Shown here piece after piece: positions 24,490-47,255 of a DNA stretch of 64,000 nt. Every line of letters begins with the position of its first letter. Position 1 is the first letter of the stretch. The notes below the pieces were generated by a model that was not told the DNA's origin, did no database searches, and saw nothing but the letters and a program-made list of their open reading frames with translations. The position numbers and the translations under genes were made by a program. The stretch spans positions 1,095,117 to 1,159,116 of the forward strand of contig NZ_KE386572.1 in assembly GCF_000427665.1 (NCBI RefSeq), in the 5' to 3' direction. Source of the stretch: Geminicoccus roseus DSM 18922. Lineage in GTDB: Bacteria; Pseudomonadota; Alphaproteobacteria; Geminicoccales; Geminicoccaceae.

Positions 24490-27400
24490 CCCACCGTCTC
24501 GCCCAGGTCCCGGCCGGCGGCGGCCAGTTCCTGCTCGAGAAGGGCAGCCAGCTCGTCGGTGTCGAGATCCTCGAACCCGTCACCAGGCCCGGCTGCCGCG
24601 GGCGGCGCCACGATCCCGGCGAGCGGGCCGCCTGCCAGGAAAACGGCCAGGTCCCGGCAGGTCGGGTGGTCGAACACCAGCGTCGCCGGAAGCTTGGCGG
24701 CAGCCAGGGTCGCCAGGGCGTTGCGCAGTTCCACGGTCATCAGTGAGTCGAGGCCCAGGTCGCGCAGCGGCGCCTCCGCCGGCACCGCGTCCGGCCCAGG
24801 AAGGCCCAGGATGCTGGCGGACGCGGTGCGGACCCGCTGCACCAGCGCGTCGAAGCGGGCATCCGCGGGCAGGTCGCGAAGGTCGGCGGGCACACCTGCC
24901 GGCTTCGGTGCGGCGGGGGTAGCGGCGGCTTCCGGGCGAGCTGTACGGCTGGGGGCGACCGCGTCGAAGAACGGCGGCAGGGCGTCGCCGAACCGGGCGC
25001 AGAACACCGGCCAGTCGACGTCCATGATGCCGAGCGTCGCGGCCGGCTGGCCCATGGCGCGGCGCAGCGCCCGGGATGCGGCGGCAGGCGGCATCGGGCG
25101 CAGGCCGCGGCGGGCGACCTCCTCGCCGACTTTGGCCGCGGCGCCGACCTCGCCCCAGGCGCCCCACGCGACGCTCAGGCCCGGCAGGCCCTCGGCGCGG
25201 CGCCGCTCCGCCAGCGAATCCAGGAACGCGTTGGCGGCGGCGTGGTTGGCCTGCGCGGCCGATCCCAGAAGTGCGGCGGAAGAGGAGAACAGGACGAAAT
25301 GGTCGAGCGGCAGATGGCGGCTCAGGCGGTCGAGCAGGTCGGCGCCGGTGACCTTGGGGGCGAGCACCCTTGCCAGCCGCTCGCCGTGCTGGCCGGCCAG
25401 CACCGCATCGTCCAGGGTGCCGGCCACGTGGAAGATGCCGCGCACCGGCGGGTCGCAGATGGCTGCCCGCTGCATCAGCGCCCCGATGTCGTCCGGGCTG
25501 GAGGCATCGCAGCGGACCACCGTGACGGCGCAGCCCTCGATCTCGACCGTGCGCGGGGTGGGGCCGGCCAGGACCAGATGGCGGGCGCCGGCAGCCGCGA
25601 GGTCGGCCGCGACCTGCCGGCCGACGCCGCCCAGGCCGCCCACGACCAGGTAGGTGGCATCCGGCCGCATCGCCGCCGGCTCGGCGGGCATCGGCTGCGG
25701 GAGCAGGCGCAGGGCGTGGAGCTGGCCGCGGCGCACCGCCAGCCGGGTTTCGGCGCTGCCGTGCTCGACGACCTGCCGGGCCTGGGCGGGATCGTCGGTG
25801 TCCAGAACGGTGACGCGCAGCTCCGGATGTTCCAGGGCCAGGGTGTTGGCCACCCCCAGCAGGGCCGCCTGGGCCGGGATGGTCCGCTCGTCCGGCAGGA
25901 CGCTGCGGGCGCGCTCGGTGACCAGCCAGAGCCTGGGCGGCGCCGGCATGGCGACGGCGGCGCGGGCGAGATCCAGGACCGCCTCGACCATCGCCTGGAC
26001 CTCGCCGGCCTCGCGGATGCCGATGGCGCGGGTGTCGAGGATGTCGGTGGCGCCCTCCAGCGCGTCCGGCCCGTGGATGGCGCGGCCGTTCTGGCGGCGG
26101 GCCAGATAGACGACCAGGCCCGAGGCGGCGGCGGTGGCCTCGGTGCCGGTGTCGAAGGCCTCGGTCTCGAAGCCGGCCTGGGCCAGCAGGTCCCGCCAGG
26201 AGGGCTCCGGCAGGAGGGCGTAGTTCGGGCGCAGCCCCCGGTCGGCGAAGCGCCACATGCCTTCGGTCAGCCCGAAGGTCAGGTCGCCCCAGAGCATCGG
26301 GCGGGCGTTCTCGACCAGGAGCAGGGCGCCACCCGGACGGAGTAGCTCGCGGACCCGGGCAAGCGTGGCGGCGAGATCGGCGGTGGCGTGCAGGACGTTG
26401 GCGGCGACCACGATGTCGAAGCCGGCGGGCTCGACGCCCTGGTCCGCCAGCGGGCGCTCCAGGTCAAGGACGCGGCCGTCCAGGCCGAAGCGGCGGGTCC
26501 CGGCGGAGACGAAGGCCGGCGAGACATCGGTGAACAGATAGTGGTCGCCCGGGCGCAGCCGGCCCAGCAGGGCCTGGGTGGTGCCGCCGGTGCCGCCCCC
26601 CACCTCGATGACCCGGGCCGGGCCGAAGCCTGCCAGGAGCTCGGCGAAGGCCTCGGCGGCCACGGCGTTGGCCGCACCGGTGAACGGCGAGTCCTTGTAG
26701 AGGGCGGTGGAGGCAGACAGGTCGCCGCCCGGGAACAGCAGGTCCAGCGGATCCTGGCGCCCCTCGATCACCGCGCGCAGATGCGGGCCGCAGCGCATCA
26801 GGAGGTCCGCCTCGGGCAGGTCCGGTGCTGCGGGCAGGTCCTCGGCGGGAGCGCCGGCGCTCTTCAGGAGGTGGGCGTAGAGGTCCTGGTAGGCAGGGGC
26901 CGGCTGGGCGGTGGGCAGATCGGCCACCGCGACGTAATGGCGGGCCAGCCGGTCCAGGGCCTGGGCGGCCGGGGCATGGCGGTCGAGTTCGGCGCGGCGG
27001 TCCTGCGCGACCTGCCCGATCCGGCGGGGCTGCCAGACGGCGCGGTAGAACCAGGAGGCTTCCGGGCTGAGGGTCGTCGCGGTGCGGGTGGCGGGTGCGC
27101 GCAGGATCGCCTCGTTGGCGGCGCGCAGCAGGTCCGGGCGGGCGGCAGGCTCGTGATGGGCCGCCAGGATCAGGTAGCGCATCAGGCCGCGGCGGAGGGC
27201 CTGCATGATGTTGTGGTTGGAGAGCAGGTGGCGGCGGGTCAGCTCGGAAAAGCCGTAGCGGGCGACCAGCCGGTCGACCTCCTCGGCGAAGCCCGGGTCG
27301 TCCAGGAAGTTGGCGACCTCGGTGCTGGTGTCGACGCAGGCGGTGATCCGCAGGCGCTGATGGGCGAACAGCTCCGCCCAATCTGCAGGCGTGGGCGTAT

Positions 27401-30400
27401 AGGAGGCGGTGTCGAGGGCGGCGATCCGGTCGCCGTCGGCGACAAAATCGGCCATCACCATGGCACCGCCCGGGTTCAGGTGGCTGCCGATATTGGCGAA
27501 CAGGGCGGCCTTGTCGGCGATCAGGCCGGCGACCTCGAAGCCGAAGATCAGGTCGAACCGGCCGGGGAACGGGTCCTTCGCGCTGTCGCCGTGATGGATG
27601 TGGACGCGGGACGAGAGGCCCCGAGCGGCGGCGCGGGCCTGGCCCACGGCGACCTGGCGGGCGGAGATGGTGAAGCCATGCAGATCCAGATGCGGGGCGC
27701 GCTCGGCGAGCGTGATCAGATCGGCGCCGTGGCCGCAGCCGAAATCCATGACCCGGCGGATGGCACCTAGGTCGAGGCTGTCGAACGCCAGCTCCTTGAT
27801 GGCACGCTGCGAGCGGGTCAGCAGCGCGTGCTGCGGGCCGGCGGCCGAACCCTCGAACAGGACGCGGATCCAGGAAAAACCCGGCTCCGGCGCGTCCAGA
27901 AGGCCGAAGGTCAGGTGGCCGTCGACATGGCCGTCTGGCTGTTCCTCGTAGGTGCGGGCGATCTCGGCCAGCTGGTCGTAGAAGCCCCAGACCTTCTCCT
28001 CGCCGACCGCCTCGGCCGGGCGGGGCGGCGGGGCGGACGAGCTGCCGCGCACCAGGGTCGGGTCGTCCAGCCAGTAGCTCTGCCGCTCGAAGGGATAGGC
28101 GGGGGTGTGGGTGAGCGGCAGGTGGAAGGGCTGGTCGAGGGTGGGCCAGTCCGGGTCGCAGCCCTGGCGGTGCAGCTCGGCCAGGCTCGCCAGCAGCACC
28201 GACCACGGCTCCCTGCCGCGCGCCAGGGTCGGCAGCGCCGGCAGGATCCCCCGGGCAAAGCCAGCCAGCACCGGCTGCGGCCCAAGCTCGACCAACAGGT
28301 CGCAGCCCAGGTCCTTCAGCGCAGCCAGCCCCTGCTCGAACCGCACCGGCGAGCGCGCATGCGCCCGCCAGTAGGCGCCGTCCCAGCGCGGCGGCACGCT
28401 GCCGCCCAGGTTGCCGACCACCGGCACCTGCGGCGCCCCGTGCGGCAGGCCGGCGGCCGCTTGCGCCAGCTCGTCCAGCATCGGCTCCAAAAGGCGCGAG
28501 TGGAAGGCGTGGCTCACCGGCAGCACGTGCACCGCGAGGCCCGCCCGCTCCGCCTGCGGGTCGGCCGCCAGACGCTCCACCGCCCCTGAGGGCCCGGCCA
28601 CGGTGATCGCCGCCGGGGCGTTGTAGGCGGCGATCTCCAGCTCCGGATGGTTGCGCAGCAGGGCCTGCGCCGCCGCGCGCGGCCCCAGCAGCGCCGCCAT
28701 CCCGCCGCCTGGCGGCAGGGCCTGCATCAGCCGGGCGCGCTTGGCGATCAGCTTCGCCCCGTCCTCCAGGCTCAGCACCCCGGCCAGCACCACCGCGGCA
28801 TACTCGCCGACGCTGTGGCCGAGGAGAGCGGCGGGCTCGATCCCGTAGGCCTGCAGCTGCCGGCCCAGCCCTACCGCCAGGGCGAACAAGGCCGGCTGGG
28901 CGTAGCCGGTCTGCCCAAGGGCCGCGCCGTCGGCGAACAGGTCCTCCAGCCTGCGGTCCAGCCCCATCACCGCATCGCAGCGCTCCAGCACCTGGCGCAG
29001 CACCGGCGCCCCTGGCAAAAGGCCCAGCGCCATCCCGGCATAGGCGGAGCCCTGCCCGGTCACCAGGAAGCCCAGCTTCGGCCGGCCATTCGGCCTGGCT
29101 GGCTGCGCCGCCTGCAGGGCCTGGGCGGCGCCGGCGCCATCACTGGCCGTGACCGCCAGGCGCCAGGGCAGCCTGGCCTGGCGCAGCGCAGCGCTGTGCG
29201 CCAGGGCCGGCCAGTCGGCGCCGTCGTGCAGCCGCGCAAGATAGCCCTGGCGCAGGGTCTCCAGCTGGCTCTCGCTGCGCGCCGCCAGCGGCAGCACCGC
29301 CACCGGCCGGGCCGGGACGTCCGGCGCGGCCGCCGGGGCTGGAGCCTTGGTCACCAGCACATGGGCGTTGGTGCCGCTGAAGCCGAAGCTGCTCACCCCC
29401 ACCGCCTGTAAGGGCTGGCGCTCGAGCCGGGTCGGCACCCGCAGGTCCGCGCCGTCCAGCTCGATGTGCGGGTTGAGCCGGGTGAAGTGCAGCGACGGCG
29501 GCACGGCACCCTGCTCCACCATCAACACCGCCTTGATCAGCCCGGCCACCCCGGCCGCCGCCTCGGCATGGCCGATATTGCCCTTGACCGAGCCGACCCA
29601 TAAGGGCCGCTGCCGCCGGCCGTACACCGACGCCAGCGCCTGCATCTCGATCGGATCGCCCAACGACGTGCCGGTGCCGTGCGCCTCGATCGCGTCGACC
29701 TGCTCCGCCGACAGCCCGGCATCGGCCAAGGCTGCCCGCAGCACCGCCTCCTGCGCCGGGCCCGACGGCGCGGTCAGCCCGGCCGAGCGGCCGTCCTGGT
29801 TCACCGCACTGCCCGCGATCAGCGCCCGCGCCCGGACACCTTCCCCCGCACGCCGCAGCACCACCACACCGCAGCCCTCGGCATGGCCGAAGCCATCGGC
29901 CGAGGCGTCGAACGGCCGGCAGCGCGAGGAGGGCGAGGTGGCGCCCAGCTTGCTGCTGGCGACCAGGCCCTGGGGCGAGAGCAGGAGGTGGACGCCCGCG
30001 GCGATCGCCATGTCGCACTCGCCGGCGCGCAGGGACTGCATCGCCAGGTGGACGGCGACCAGCGAGGACGAGCAGGCGGTGTCGACCGAGATGGCCGGCC
30101 CGGTGAAGTCGAAGGTGAAGGCGACCCGGCCGGCAGCGATGCTGGTATGGGTGCCGCTGGCCGACCAGCCGCCGATCAGGGAGGGATCGGGGGAGCCGCG
30201 GCCGGTCAGGCCGTAATTGTTGTTGTAGAGGCCGACGAACACGCCGACCCGGCCGCCATGGGTGGGATGGCCGAGTTCGCCCGCGTCCTCCAGGGCCTGC
30301 CAGACCGTTTCCAGCAGGATCCGCTGCTGCGGGTCCATGGCCTCGGCCTCGCGCGGGCTGATCCCGAACTGCGCGGCGTCGAACCGGTCGATGGCGCCGA

Positions 30401-30620
30401 TCAGGCCGGCCTCGCGCTGGCGGGTCTTGCCGGGTGCCGCCGGGTCGGGATCGTACCAGAGATCATGGTCCCAGCGCTCGGGCGGGATCGGGCCCACCGC
30501 ATCGGTGGCGGTGGACAGGAGGTTCCAGAACCGCTCGGGCCCCTCGGCCTGCCCGGGCAGGCGGCAGCCCAGCCCGACGACGGCGATGGGCGCCGGGCGC
30601 GTGGTCGCGGCAGCGTCCAT
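24486..30620 (-). CDS. Modular PKS protein C, KS-AT-OMT-cMT-KR-ACP
   Basis: 2044 residues from ATG 30620, which has a strong Shine-Dalgarno (30630-30637); an upstream TTG at 30659 is a poorer start. The KS starts almost at the N-terminus with no coiled coil (Cys near 182). AT: GHSVGEYA (Ser near 603) and HAFH (near 704), the malonyl-CoA signature. After YPFERQSYW comes an O-methyltransferase domain (DFGCGHG near 957), of the kind seen in myxobacterial O-methylating modules, then a C-methyltransferase (VIEVGGGTGG near 1338). The KR keeps GGLGGVG (near 1665) but has His for the catalytic Tyr (NHAAANA, near 1793). ACP GLDSLM near 1958. If the KR is inactive, the OMT could methylate an enol to give a beta-methoxyacrylate-like unit; if active, a methyl ether. 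Acidic helical tail for docking to D. Confidence 0.95.
28720..29882. repeat. Copy 1 of a near-identical KS-linker-AT segment (gene C)
   Basis: Matches 1-1163 with a constant offset of 28719 bases at the three points I checked (near 1, 631 and 1101). The DNA differs at only a few positions per 240 bases in the AT part, with the linker around 29083-29130 more divergent. Other KS regions of the operon are far less alike. Similarity stops abruptly near 29882 inside the KS, so this is a recent duplication or gene conversion. Confidence 0.75.
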
Positions 30621-30661
30621 CTTGTTCGTCCCCTCCCAGGATCTCGCGCGGCCGATCAATG
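30621..30661 (-). promoter_or_regulatory. Ribosome-binding region of gene C, the only non-overlapping junction in the operon
   Basis: Carries GGGAGGGG (30630-30637) nine bases before ATG 30620. At every other junction among the megasynthase genes the start codon overlaps the upstream stop. Here C has independent translation initiation. Confidence 0.6.
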
Positions 30662-33600
30662 TCAGTATACCGGCGAGGAGCGTCGGTGTGGATTCTCCAC
30701 TCGTTCCGTAGATCGAAACCTTGCTTCCGGCAATGTCACAGTCCCGGTTTCACCACGCGGCAGTATCGCCACGTGCGACGGCGCGACCTGCAAGCAATCA
30801 TGCAGCGCCGCCAGGGCGAGCGAGGCCGGATGGACCGGCAGATGGCCATCCCGCCAAGCCGCCCCCGCCTCGGCCATCCCCACGCCCTGCCAGGCGCCCC
30901 AGTCGATGGCGATGCCGGGCAGCCCCGCCTCCTGCCTCTCCCTGGCGATCGGCGGCAGCATGGCGTTGGCCGCGGCATAGGCGCCCGCACCGGCCAGGCC
31001 GATGATCGCGGTGAGCGAGCCGAACAGCACGAAATGGTCGAGCGCCACGCCCCGGGTGGCCTGGTCGAGCAGGCGGGCGCCATCGACCTTGGCGGCGAAG
31101 GCCGGCGCCATCGCGGCCACGTCCTGGGTGGCCAGCAGGCCGTCGGCGGTGACGCCGGCCAGATGGAACACCCCGCGCAGCGGCAGGGGTCCGTCGGCCA
31201 GCTCCCTGACCAGCCGCTCCACGGCGGCCGCGTCGGCGAGGTCGCAGGCGCGGACACCAAGGCGTGGGTCGGCCAGGCAGGAATCGGACAGGATTGGGTC
31301 GTCCGGCAGGATGCCGCGCCGGCTCGCCAGCACCACCCGCCCGGCGCCCCGGTCCAGGAGGTCGCGCGCCAGGAGCCGGCCGATCCCGCCGGTGCCGCCG
31401 GTGACCAGGTAGGCGCCATCCGCCCGGATCGGCCGGGACGGCCGGGGCGCGGCCGGCTGGAAGCGGCGGACGCGGCGGCCGTCCCGGTGCCGCAGCACCA
31501 GGGGCTCCAGCGGCTCCTGGCCGAGCTCGGCAAGGATGGCGGCGGCCGGGTCGGCCAGGTCCGGCGCCAGGACGATCCGCTGCAGGCGCAGGTCCGGATA
31601 TTCCACCCGCGCGGTGGCGATCAGCCCGTCCAGCAGCGGGGCGAGCGGATCGTCCTCGCGGCAGGCCCAGGCCAGGCGCGCCGGTCGGCCCAGGCTGGCG
31701 CGCAGCAGCTGCGCGAAGCGCTCCAGGAGGATACGCCGGGCCTGCGGCCCATCCCGCGCCGGCTCGTCCAGGAGGCGCAGATCCACCAGTTCGTCGCCCG
31801 GGGAAAGCGCCTGGCGCAGGCGGGTGGCAAGCGGCCCCTCCCCCAGCACCTGCCAGCCGTCCGCCCAGGCCGGGTCGTCCTCGGCCGGGACCCAGGCCGG
31901 CGCCATCACGGCCAGGGCTCCCGCACTGGCTTCGGCCGGCGCTGCCTTTGCTGCGGGCGCCGGCCTGGGGCTGGCCAGGGCTGTGGCGGCGGCGCGCAGG
32001 TTGGGGTGGCTGTAGACGAAGGTGCGGGGGACCGGGCGGCCCAGGGCGCGGCCGATCGCCTGGGCGAACTCCACCGCCATCAGGGAGTCGATCCCCAGGC
32101 TCAGCAGGGGCGTGTCGGGGTCCAGGCTGTCCGGCCGGGCCGCGCCCACGATCGGTGCCAGGATCGCCTGGAGGCCGGCAAGGTCCAGGCTGGCGGGGGC
32201 GGGTTCAGGGCGAGGCTCGCCGTCCTGGCCGTAGACGTCCCAGTCGATGTCCAGCACGGCGCGCTGCGGCCAGGGTGTCGCCAGCAGTTCCGGCAGGGCC
32301 GCCACCAGGGCGTCCGGGTCGAGGCGGCCGATGCCGTGGCGCTGCCAGACCTGGTGGGCGCGCTCGCCCATCCGGTCGCCGATCCCGGCCGCGACCGGGC
32401 CGAGATTGAGGCTGAGGCCGGCCAGGCCCAGGGCCCGGCGCCGGTGCGCCAGGCTGTCCAGCACCGCGTTGGCGGCGGCATAGGCGCCCTGGCTGGCCGA
32501 GGGCAGCAGGCTGACGACCGAGGACAGGAGCACGAAATGGTCCAGGCGGCGGGGCCGGGCGCGGCGGTCCAGGGTCAGGCGGTGGAGGATCTCCGCGCCG
32601 GTGACCTTGGCGTCGAGAATGGCGGCGATCCTTTCGGGACCAAGCGCCTCCAGCGGCCCCTCGTCGGCGAGGGCGGCCGCGTGGAAGATGCCGCGCAAAA
32701 GCGGTCCGTCCCGCTCGGTCCGGTCGAGCAGCGAGCGCATCGCCGCCTCGTCGGCGATGTCCTGCACGACCATGGTGCCACGCGGGACCGGCTCGGCCTG
32801 GACCCGGTCCAGCATCAGGATCCGGGCGGCGCCCTGGTCCGACAGCCAGCGGGAGATCCGGTGGCCGAGCGCCCCGGCCGCCCCGGTGACCAGGTAGGCG
32901 CCGTCCGGGTCGATGCGGACGCGGGGCGGCTCGCGCAGCAGCACGACGGTCCGGCCGATGCCTTCTCCCACCGCGGCCAGCGCCGGGGCGAGGCCTGTCC
33001 GGTCCACCGCTCGGACCGGCAGAGGCGGCAGCCGGTCGAGGCCGTCCAGGGCGGCGGCGCGCTGCGCGGCCGGGAGCGCGTCCAGGTCGAACCCGGCCTC
33101 CCCCTGCCCGGTGAGGTCGACGACATGGCCGGCGTCGAGCGTCGAAGCCAGCTCGGGCCCGAACGCCCCGATAGCCAGGGCGGCGGGTCCCAGCGCCGGC
33201 CAGGCGGCGGGCGTGCGGCTGTCGGCGATGGCGGTGATGCCCAGGGCGGCGAGAAAAGCCTGCTTGGCCGGACTGGCGGTGGCGAGCACCTCGCGGCAGG
33301 CGGCCCGGGCCAGTTCGACCGCGGCCAAACCGGTGGCGCCGGCCGCCTGGTGCACCAGGACCGGCCCCTCCGCCGCCTCCCGCCCGAGCGCCGCCCGTGC
33401 GGTGGCATAGGCCAGCGGCATGGTCGCGGCGGCGACCGGATCGGCCAGGGGTGCCTGGCGGACCAGACCGGCCGGGACCACGACCAGGTCGGCCAGGGCC
33501 GGCTGGGCCAGGGCCACCACCAGGTCGCCTGGGCGAAAGTCGGCCACGCCTGCGCCCAGGCCGCGCACGATGCCGGCAAGGTCCGCCCCCAGCGGCAGGT

Positions 33601-36369
33601 CGGCCGGGCGCAGGCCCAGCGCCACCAGCCGGTCGCGGAAGTTCAGGCCGGCGGCGACCACCTCGATGGCGACATGTCCCGCCGGGATCGGGCCGGCCGG
33701 CGGCAGCGCCTCCCATGCGATCTCCGGGGGGCTGCCGCCCTGGCGCAGCACGGCGCGGGCGGGCGGGCCGGCCGGGGCGGCCAGGGCGCGGCGGAGGCTG
33801 CGCGCCAGGCGCTGGCCGTTGCGCCAGGCGGTTTCCCGGGGTTCGGCTGCCGCGCATTCCAGGGCCAGGACGTCCGCCTGGGCTGAGAGGGGCCGGCCGG
33901 GGTCCAGGTCGACCAGCCGACAGCGGCGCCCTGGCTGCTCGCCAACCAGGGCCTGCGTCATCCCCCAGATTGCGGCACCCCCGGGCGAGGCCGGCCATTC
34001 GACGCCATGGCCGGTCGCGACCGCGCCGCGCGTGGCGAGTACGAGGCGGCAGGGCGTTGTCCCAAGCGCACGGACGAGGCTGGCCAGCCAGGTGGCGGCC
34101 GCCAGTGGCTCCGCTTGCTCGGCCACCACCAGCAGGAGGGGATCGGCCAGGCTGCGCAGGCGTTCCACCGCCTGGTCGATCGTCGATGCCGTGGCCCAGG
34201 GCAGGCCGGAGCCGCCCAGTACCAGGCTGGGCGCAACGCCGGTGGCGGGGGCCGGGATCCGGTCCCAGACGAGGTCGTGGCCGAAGCGCTGCAGGAAGCT
34301 CGGGCGGCGGGCGAAGCGCGCCTGGCCGACCTCGGCCAGTGGCGTGCCGTCCGCGGCCAGCACGCCGAAATCGGCGGTGACGGGACCGCCCGGGATCTGC
34401 TCGCGCAGGCGCAGCCATACCCTGCTCGCAGGCGCGGCCGGATCGGCGCAGGCCAGGGAGGCGCAGCTGCCGAGCATGGGCGGGCGCTGGCCGGCATCCG
34501 CGACCAGGGCGTAGAGCAGCTGGGCTCCCGCCTCGACCACCCCGGGATCGGCCAGGGTCAGGCCCGGCGCCAGCGTGCCGAGGGCGAGATCGTCCTGCAG
34601 CTGGATGGAGACGAGGCAGCGCGCCTGGGCGCCATAGGCGAAGCCGGCGGCCTCGATGACCGCATAGAGGTCATCGGCCGGGACCGGCGTCGCCAGGCGA
34701 TCCGGCAGCCGGGGGGGCTGGAGCGCTGCCGGCGGGGCTGGCCGGGCGGACAGGTGGGTGGTCCAGGCGGCGGCGCCGAGTGCCCGGCTTTCCAGATGGG
34801 TGGCGCCGTCGGCCGGGCGCAGGCGGATCTCGCGGGGCTGGTCGACCTGCAGCGCCTGCTCGAAGCGGATGGCCGCGAACTGCCGGGCCGGCTGGAGCAG
34901 GTGCAGCAGCACGCCCAGATGGGCGAGCCCGCCGGTGCCGGCCAGGAGCGGGTCGCTTGGGGCAAGCGTGCGGGTGGCGGGGGCGCTGCCGGGCAGCGGG
35001 AAGCGCTGGCGCCGGAATACCGGCGGCGGCAGCTTCGGCCGGGCCGTGCCCATGGCCGGCGGGGCGCGCTCCAGGACCAGATGGGCGTTGCTGCCGCTGA
35101 AGCCGAATGAGCTGACTCCGACCCGGGTGATGCCCGGCCGGGGCTCGGTCGGCACCACCAGATCCAGGCTGCCCGGGCGGATCTCCGGGTTGAGGCGGCG
35201 AAAGTGCAGGTTGGGCGGCGCGGTGTCGTTCCGGAGCGCCAGCACCGCCTTGATCAGCCCGGCGATGCCGGCGGCCGCCTCGGCATGACCGATCGTGCTC
35301 TTCACCGTGCCGACCAGGAGTGGGCGGGTGCGGCCGGCGAACACGGTCGCCAGGGCCTGGGCCTCGATCACGTCGCCCAGCGGCGTGCCGCTGCCATGCG
35401 CCTCGACGAAGTCGATGGCGTCCGGGGCGAGGTCGGCATCGGCCAGGGCCGCCTGGATCACCGCGACCTGGGCGGGGCCGTTCGGCGCGGTCAGCCCGGC
35501 GCTGCGGCCGTCCTGGTTGACGGCCGAGCCGCGGATCACCGCGTGGATCCGGTCCTGCTGCGCCTCGGCGTCGGCCAGGCGGCGCAGCACCACCACGCCC
35601 ACGCCCTCGGCGCGGCCATAGCCGTTCGCGGCGGCGTCGAAGCTCTTGCAGCGGCCGTCCGGGGCCAGCATCCCGGCTTCGGCAAAGCTCTGGCTGAGCT
35701 CGCCGGACAGCATCAGGCTGACCCCGCCCACCAGCGCCAGGTCGCACTCGCTGGCCCGCAGCGCCCGCACCGCCAGATGGGCGGCCGTGAGCGAGGACGA
35801 GCAGGCGGTGTCCAGGGTGAGGCAGGGTCCCTTCAGGTCCAGGGCATAGGCGATCCGCCCGGCGGCCACGGCCGGGCTGGTGCCGCTGCCGTAGAAGCGG
35901 TCGACGCCGGAGGAGAGGCTGCGCCTGGCGAAGTCGTTGGTGGCGAGGCCGACAAACACGCCGGTGCGGCTGCCGGACAGGCTGCGCGGCTCGATCGCGG
36001 CATCGGCCAGGGCCTGCCAGACCGTCTCCAGCAGGAGGCGGTGCTGCGGGTCCATCGCCTGGGCCTCGCGCGGGGTGATCTCGAAGCAGGCGGCGTCGAA
36101 ACTTTCCACATCATCTAGGAAGCCACCCAGAGGCGGCCCCCCGTCGGCGGCACGGCCGGGCGGAAGCGGCCCCACCGCATCCCGGCCCTCGACCAGCAGG
36201 CGCCAGAACGCGGCCGGGTCATCGGCGCCGCCCGGGAACCGGCAGGCCATCCCGGTCACCGCCACCGGGGGGCGGATCTCCTGCTGCAGCGTGGCGAGCC
36301 GGCCTTTCAGGCTGCGGATCTCCAGCAGGGCGCGCTTGAGCAGTTCGCGCGTGTCGGCGGCGGCCTCGC

Positions 36370-36373
<4 letters not shown>
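30662..36373 (-). CDS. Modular PKS protein B, KS-(DH-like)-ER-KR-ACP-KR, no AT
   Basis: 1903 residues, starting at GTG 36373 inside a GTGA overlap with A. Coiled-coil docking helix (1-32), KS 35-435 (TACSSS, Cys near 190), no AT. A DH-like fold (about 470-700) lacks the HxxxGxxxxP motif and is probably non-catalytic. ER is divergent (VHQAAGATG near 1011). KR 1 has GAAGALG (near 1165) and Tyr near 1297, followed by ACP GIDSLM (near 1428). Unusually, a second complete KR, including its structural half, follows the ACP (GGTGGIG near 1663, Tyr near 1797) and ends the protein. There is no acidic docking tail. The same frame stays open upstream inside gene A, but the KS starts only after 36373, so the longer reading is spurious. 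Confidence 0.93.
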
Positions 36374-46517
<10,144 letters not shown>

Positions 46518-46521
<4 letters not shown>

Positions 46522-47255
46522 CCGGCCTGGAACGCGTCGACGAGCAGGTCCTCGCCGATCGCGCGCGCGACCGCCGGCCGCTGCTCGGTCAGGTAGAAAT
46601 GACCGCCCGGGAAGATCCGCCGGCTGGCGCCGCCCGAGGCCAGCGCCGACCAGCCGTTGCTGGCCTCGGGCGCCGACTGGGGATCCTCCGAGCCGCCATA
46701 GAAGGCCAGCCGGCAGGGCAGCGGCGGCTCCTCGGCCAAACGGTGGGTCTCGAACACGGCAAAATCCGCCTTCAGCGTCGGCAGGAACAGCGCCAGCAGT
46801 TCGGGCTCCTCCAGGATCACCTGGGGAATGCCGCCGTAGCGCGCCTGGATCTCGGCGATGAACGCCTGGTCGGGCAGGCCGTGCAGCGGACGGTTCTCCA
46901 CCAGGCGATCGGGCGCACGCCGACCGGACACGATCAGCAGGTCCGGCAGGCGGCGGCCGCGCCGGCGCAACTCCCGGGCGAGCTCGAACGCGACCAGGGC
47001 CCCCATGCTGTGGCCGAACAGGGCGTAGCGCGGCGGCGGCGTCGGGCCGATCGCATCGGCCAGCGCCGCCACCAGGGGCTCCATCCGGTCATGGGGCGGC
47101 TCGCGGAAACGGGATTCCCTGCCCGGCAACAGGAACGCCTGCAGCTGGATCCGCTCGGGCAGCAACGTCGCGAACGGGACGAACATCGAAGCGCCGCCGC
47201 CGGCATGCGGCAGGCAAAAGAGCTGATAGTCCGCAGCCGGACGACGGACCGGCAC
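46518..47255 (-). CDS. Type II thioesterase (alpha/beta hydrolase)
   Basis: 245 residues from GTG 47255, which has GGAG six bases upstream; the frame is open further up but the extra 38 residues are basic and unlike the family. Nucleophile elbow GHSMGA, a late Asp in YGGSEDP and a His in GGHFYL make the catalytic triad of external (type II) thioesterases, which remove stalled or mis-primed acyl groups from carrier proteins. It is the first gene of the PKS operon, coupled to A by ATGA, so it is made together with the synthases. It is not fused to a module and is unlikely to be the main product-release enzyme. Confidence 0.9.
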
